From NCBI GenBank assembly GCA_964599565.1, contig CAZRFE010000087.1:1-9106 (forward strand): a stretch of 9,106 nucleotides of DNA, read 5' to 3'. The translations under genes and the position numbers were made by a program. Below the pieces are notes generated by a model that saw nothing but the letters and a program-made list of their open reading frames with translations, had not been told where the DNA came from and did no database searches. Each line of letters begins with the position of its first letter. Positions within the stretch are counted from its first letter, which is position 1. Positions 7,101-9,106 of the stretch are shown piece by piece. The DNA comes from JAJUFS01 sp964599565. GTDB taxonomy: Bacteria; Pseudomonadota; Gammaproteobacteria; Natronospirales; JAJUFS01.

Positions 7101-7636
7101 GGGGAACCCATCGGGTACACGTCGAACAGCGAGCCGCGCACCGCGAATTCGCCGTGCTCCATCACCTGCGAGACGAAGTTGTAGCCGGATGCTTCAAGCC
7201 GCATGCGCAGCGCATCGACGTCGAGCGTCTCGCCCGCGTCCATCACGAAGCTTGCGCCGTCAAGCCACGCGCGCGGCGCAAGGCGGTTCAGCAGCGCACT
7301 CGCCGTTGCGACGACAACGCCGCGCTTCATCGTCTCCAGGCGGTTCAGCGTCGCAAGCCGCCGCGAGATGATGTCCTGGTGCGGCGAGAAGATGTCATAA
7401 GGCAGCGTTTCCCAGTCGGGGAACGGGAACACCGGCAGTTCCGTGCCGCCGAGCAGGAATGCAAGTTCACCTTCCAGCCGCTCGGCCGCCTGCGCGCTCG
7501 AGCAGATGACGAGCAGCGGACGCTCGTCCGTCTGCGCGGCCTCCGCAATGGCGAGCGCGGGTGCGGCGCCATAGAGCTGGCCCCAGCGCGTGTCCTTGCC
7601 GTTGGCGGGAAGTTCCGGTTTCAGCAGTTTCTTCAT
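4184..7636 (-). CDS. mfd: Transcription-repair coupling factor Mfd
   Basis: A complete 1150-residue Mfd, close to the 1148 of E. coli. This cytoplasmic ATP-driven DNA translocase removes RNA polymerase stalled at lesions and recruits UvrA. Domains in order: UvrB-like module without a working Walker A (about 1-350, with FPDWETLPYD at 72-81 and HGEFAVRGSLFDVYP at 161-175); linker domain; RNA polymerase-interacting domain (about 475-550, VVHEEHGIGRYLGL and LEYAGGDKLYVPV); RecG-like motor with Walker A GDVGFGKTE (628-636), DEEQRFG (729-735), LTATPIPRTL (753-762), IIESGIDVPSANT (870-882) and QMRGRVGRS (898-906); and a C-terminal TRCF domain (about 1000-1130). All motor motifs look intact. No clear Shine-Dalgarno precedes the ATG, and a four-codon frame overlaps it. 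A TATAAT box and a hairpin lie upstream. The only internal TCA codon, S342, is also the only stop in the opposite codon-aligned frame along nearly the whole gene. Confidence 0.98.
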   Translation of the reverse strand: MKKLLKPELPANGKDTRWGQLYGAAPALAIAEAAQTDERPLLVICSSAQAAERLEGELAFLLGGTELPVFPFPDWETLPYDIFSPHQDIISRRLATLNRLETMKRGVVVATASALLNRLAPRAWLDGASFVMDAGETLDVDALRMRLEASGYNFVSQVMEHGEFAVRGSLFDVYPMGSPLPFRIDLFDDEIDSIRSFDPETQLSKEKLDHVRLLPAREFPMHKDAIREFRTRYRARFEGDPARSLIYKSISDGIVPAGIEYYLPLFFEQTSSLFDYLPRNTVILEFDTVADAFEEARTQIEDRYEQRRGDIERPLLAPREIAFEPEEIRTAIALHARVTIHSFELADNGRNLGSATPPELRLNSKLEEPARVLMEFLDGWSGRALFVAESTGRRETLLELLRKRRYEPRTTEGWREFLDGDAAISVCVAPLQEGIHLPQLGVSVISEQQVFGERAKTRARRRAARDPATIIRDLTDLSEGAPVVHEEHGIGRYLGLKTLDVGGESAEFLTLEYAGGDKLYVPVQSLHLISRYTGTSPEHAPIHRLGSEQWSKAKRRAAEKARDAAAELLDIYARRAAREGHAFRIDEADYHRFADDFPFEETPDQETAIDAVVSDLAKKQPMDRVVCGDVGFGKTEVALRAAFVAVQAGRQVAVLVPTTLLAQQHFQTFQDRFADWPVKIEAMSRFRTGKQQAEILKGLENGNVDIVVGTHGLLSDKVKFADLGLAIIDEEQRFGVRHKEQLKKLRAEVDVLTLTATPIPRTLNMSLAGIRDLSIIATPPTERLSVKTFVSEWNDALIQEAIVREIRRGGQVYFVHNEVQTIEKFRLQVEALVPEADVRIAHGQMHERELEQVMLDFYHRRFNVLLCTTIIESGIDVPSANTIIIHRADRFGLAQLHQMRGRVGRSHHRAYAYLLTPPKAAMTADAVKRLEAIESLEDLGAGFTLATHDLEIRGAGELLGEEQSGQIQEVGFTLYSELLERAVDALKKGEVPDLDRPLDHGAEIELKVPALLPADYMPDVHMRLVLYKRIASAPDEAALDELKVEMIDRFGLLPEAAKNLFRLAELKLKATPLGIRKIEAGPNGGRLVFSPQPAVDPLAIINLIQRESRTYKLDGQEKLRFITALDEPAERFAFVHALLDRLRPRESAVA

Positions 7637-7669
7637 GTACCGATCATCTGTGTCGCGTGAACGCAGAAA

Positions 7670-7694
7670 ACCGCTCCCGGAGGCCGGGCGCGGT
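7670..7694 (-). terminator. GC-rich hairpin with short T-run ahead of mfd (terminator or 5'-UTR stem-loop)
   Basis: On the minus strand ACCGC pairs with GCGGT and CCCGG with CCGGG, separated by one mismatch, around a three-base loop CCT. That makes ten base pairs in 25 bases. The run TTTTCTG begins at the last stem base, so it resembles a weak intrinsic terminator on the minus strand only; the plus strand has no T-run. It lies about 115 bases after the patatin-like gene stop and 33 bases before the mfd start. If the TATAAT at 7705-7710 is used, the hairpin would sit almost at the 5' end of the mfd mRNA. Confidence 0.5.
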
Positions 7695-7704
7695 GCGAGT
7701 GCGC

Positions 7705-7710
7705 ATTATA
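7705..7710 (-). promoter_or_regulatory. Candidate -10 element of the mfd promoter
   Basis: A perfect TATAAT on the minus strand in the only sizeable intergenic gap, in otherwise very GC-rich DNA. A start near 7698 would give a leader of roughly 60 bases. The -35 side is poor: the best match, TTGCCG, is only 12 bases away, and nothing resembles TTGACA at 16-18 bases. It is therefore either a weak or activator-dependent promoter or a chance match. Confidence 0.45.
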
Positions 7711-7809
7711 CCTGTCCGCGTCCGGCAACCTTCGCGTTCTGCACGTGGGTTGCGCGGCGGGGATGAAAAGGAATGGCCCGTTAAGCGATGCCTTGCGGAG
7801 TCGGTGCGC

Positions 7810-9106
7810 TCAGGCGTTGCCTGCGCGCAATCGCACATCCGTCACGGCCTGGTGGTGTATCAGCTGCGGATGGTCCTTGATCCAGCCGGCCAGCTGGGTG
7901 CGCGCATAGCGGTAGCCGATTTCGACGAGTTCGTCGAAACGATCCCACGCGAGCAGGTCGAAGCCGCCGATCGGCGGATTGAGATAGAGATCCGCGCCTG
8001 CCTTCGCGGCTTCGAGTTCGCGATGGCTGGAGAGCATGGTCGCTTTCAGCGCAACGCGGTGCACGATGGGCGCGGGGTAGGTGTCCTGCTGGTAATCGCT
8101 GTAGTTCCGGATGTACTCCCACGGACCGGGCAGGCGTTCGCGCTCGTAGAGCATGTCGTCTTCGGCGGTGAGGTCCGCGGCGATGACAAGACCGTTGAAC
8201 TGCCGGCGCATGACGTCGACGGGCAGGTTGTCGAGGATGCCGCCGTCGATGAGAAGTTCGCCGTTCTCGACCGCGGGCGGAAAGATGCCGGGCAGTGACG
8301 CGCTCGCGCGCTGCGCCTTCCACAGCGGACCGGTGCGGTGCACGTGTTCGCGGTTCGTCGAGAGATTGCTTGAGACCGCGAAGTAGCGCAGCCACAGATC
8401 GGGAATCTCGACGTCGCCGAAATGACGCCGCAGTCCCTGTTCCATGCGTCCTCCCTGGAGCAGTCCCATCACGGGCAGCGTGTAATCGCTCATCGGGCGT
8501 TCCGCAACGAACGCCTGGCGATACGCATGCAGCATCTTGCGGTTGTCCCAGCCGAGCGCGACGCCGCCGGCGACGATGGAACCGATGCTGGTTCCGCCAA
8601 CGACATCGACGGGAATTCCCGCTTCACGCAATGCGCGGATCACGCCGATGTGCGCGAAGCCGCGCGCGCCGCCGCCGGCGAGCACGAGACCGACGGCGTT
8701 GCCGGAGAGGAAACGCGCGAGACGGAAATAGCCGACATCGCGTCCTTCGACGACATGGTGGTGGTCGCTGACGTGCAGCGTTTCGAGCCAGCGGCTGGTG
8801 CCGCTCGGCGCGCACGCCGGGTCCTCGTGCAGCAGCACGAGTTCGGCCGGCGGCATGGTGGCGCCTGCGGGCAGGCGAGCGGCGAGTGCGGCGGCCGCAC
8901 GTGCCGGATCGGAACCTGCGCGCGCGACGAGCAGCACGCGGTCTGCATACGTCAGGCACTTGGATGTCCATGCCGTTGCCGCGGTATCGGCATGCAGGAT
9001 GGCGTAATCGTGATCCGCTTCCACTTCGTCCAGGTGCTGCTCGAGACGGATCGCGGAACCGTCGGCGTGAATGCCGAGATCATTGCCGAGTCTTGCTGCA
9101 ACCGCG
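7810..9106 (-). CDS. NTE-type patatin-like phospholipase (5' partial)
   Basis: The C-terminal 431 residues of a patatin-fold serine hydrolase; the frame stays open to the window edge, so the start is missing. Such enzymes cleave acyl ester bonds of phospholipids or lysophospholipids. Residues about 28-115 (HDYAILHADTAATAWTSKC, then ADRVLLVARAG, ELVLLHED, FRLARFLSGNA) match the segment before the catalytic domain of eukaryotic neuropathy target esterase (PNPLA6), where the text reads roughly TPWTQRCIRQAD...LVLLHR. Catalytic motifs are the oxyanion loop AGGGARGFAHIG (codons near 8650-8680), GTSIGS with the nucleophile serine at 8587-8589, and DGGILDNLP with the catalytic aspartate at 8245-8247, so the Ser-Asp dyad is complete. 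NTE-type bacterial proteins usually carry one or more cyclic-nucleotide-binding domains further N-terminal; that is expected beyond the edge but not seen. The GTG at 9024 is internal. It is followed by 173 bases before mfd on the same strand. Confidence 0.9.
   Translation of the reverse strand, partial: AVAARLGNDLGIHADGSAIRLEQHLDEVEADHDYAILHADTAATAWTSKCLTYADRVLLVARAGSDPARAAAALAARLPAGATMPPAELVLLHEDPACAPSGTSRWLETLHVSDHHHVVEGRDVGYFRLARFLSGNAVGLVLAGGGARGFAHIGVIRALREAGIPVDVVGGTSIGSIVAGGVALGWDNRKMLHAYRQAFVAERPMSDYTLPVMGLLQGGRMEQGLRRHFGDVEIPDLWLRYFAVSSNLSTNREHVHRTGPLWKAQRASASLPGIFPPAVENGELLIDGGILDNLPVDVMRRQFNGLVIAADLTAEDDMLYERERLPGPWEYIRNYSDYQQDTYPAPIVHRVALKATMLSSHRELEAAKAGADLYLNPPIGGFDLLAWDRFDELVEIGYRYARTQLAGWIKDHPQLIHHQAVTDVRLRAGNA

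Noticed and set aside
7561..8298. Plus-strand open frame of 245 codons across the mfd start, the intergenic gap and the patatin-like gene
   Set aside because: No motif or ribosome site, and the larger part is antisense to the patatin domain including the DGG motif; a shadow frame.
1..9106. Search for CRISPR arrays, tRNA/rRNA, insertion sequences, defence islands, phage or toxin-antitoxin genes
   Set aside because: No regularly spaced repeats, no cloverleaf or transposase motifs, and every stretch over 180 bases is taken up by an identified housekeeping-type gene.

Overview
The window looks like chromosomal core sequence of a GC-rich gammaproteobacterium. By eye it is above 60% GC, genes are packed with gaps of 17 to 173 bases, and Leu/Ser codons TTA, CTA and TCA are almost absent (one internal example in mfd). 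A csiV gene directly downstream of mfd, and a methylthioinosine phosphorylase in place of a methylthioadenosine phosphorylase, fit Gammaproteobacteria related to the Pseudomonas/Xanthomonas/Nevskia-Steroidobacter groups. I cannot fix the genus. I see no insertion sequence, tRNA, rRNA, CRISPR array, phage gene or toxin-antitoxin pair.

Bases 1-1905, plus strand: three tightly linked genes. They are the 3' part of a YnaI-type MscS mechanosensitive channel, a hypoxanthine-guanine phosphoribosyltransferase whose ATG overlaps the channel stop (ATGA), and an S-methyl-5'-thioinosine phosphorylase 22 bases further on. The last two are consecutive enzymes. The phosphorylase releases hypoxanthine from methylthioinosine, a deaminated polyamine-synthesis by-product, and the transferase converts hypoxanthine to IMP.

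Bases 1933-7636, minus strand, read right to left: mfd (transcription-repair coupling factor, complete, 1150 aa), csiV (periplasmic peptidoglycan-binding protein, GTG start), and a short PhoX/DUF839-family protein with a twin-arginine signal and a lipobox. The last two are only 17 bases apart and both have clear Shine-Dalgarno sequences. They converge on the phosphorylase gene across a 27-base gap.

Bases 7637-7809: the only sizeable intergenic stretch. On the minus strand it holds a perfect TATAAT box, a strong GC-rich hairpin with a short T-run just downstream, and a four-codon reading frame that overlaps the mfd start.

Bases 7810-9106, minus strand: the C-terminal 431 residues of an NTE-type patatin-like phospholipase, cut by the window edge.

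I found no convincing undescribed multi-gene system. The best leads are the short Tat-lipoprotein PhoX-like protein behind csiV, a charged helical insertion in CsiV, the hairpin/promoter arrangement ahead of mfd, and the residue-level support for a hypoxanthine-directed methylthioinosine salvage pair.
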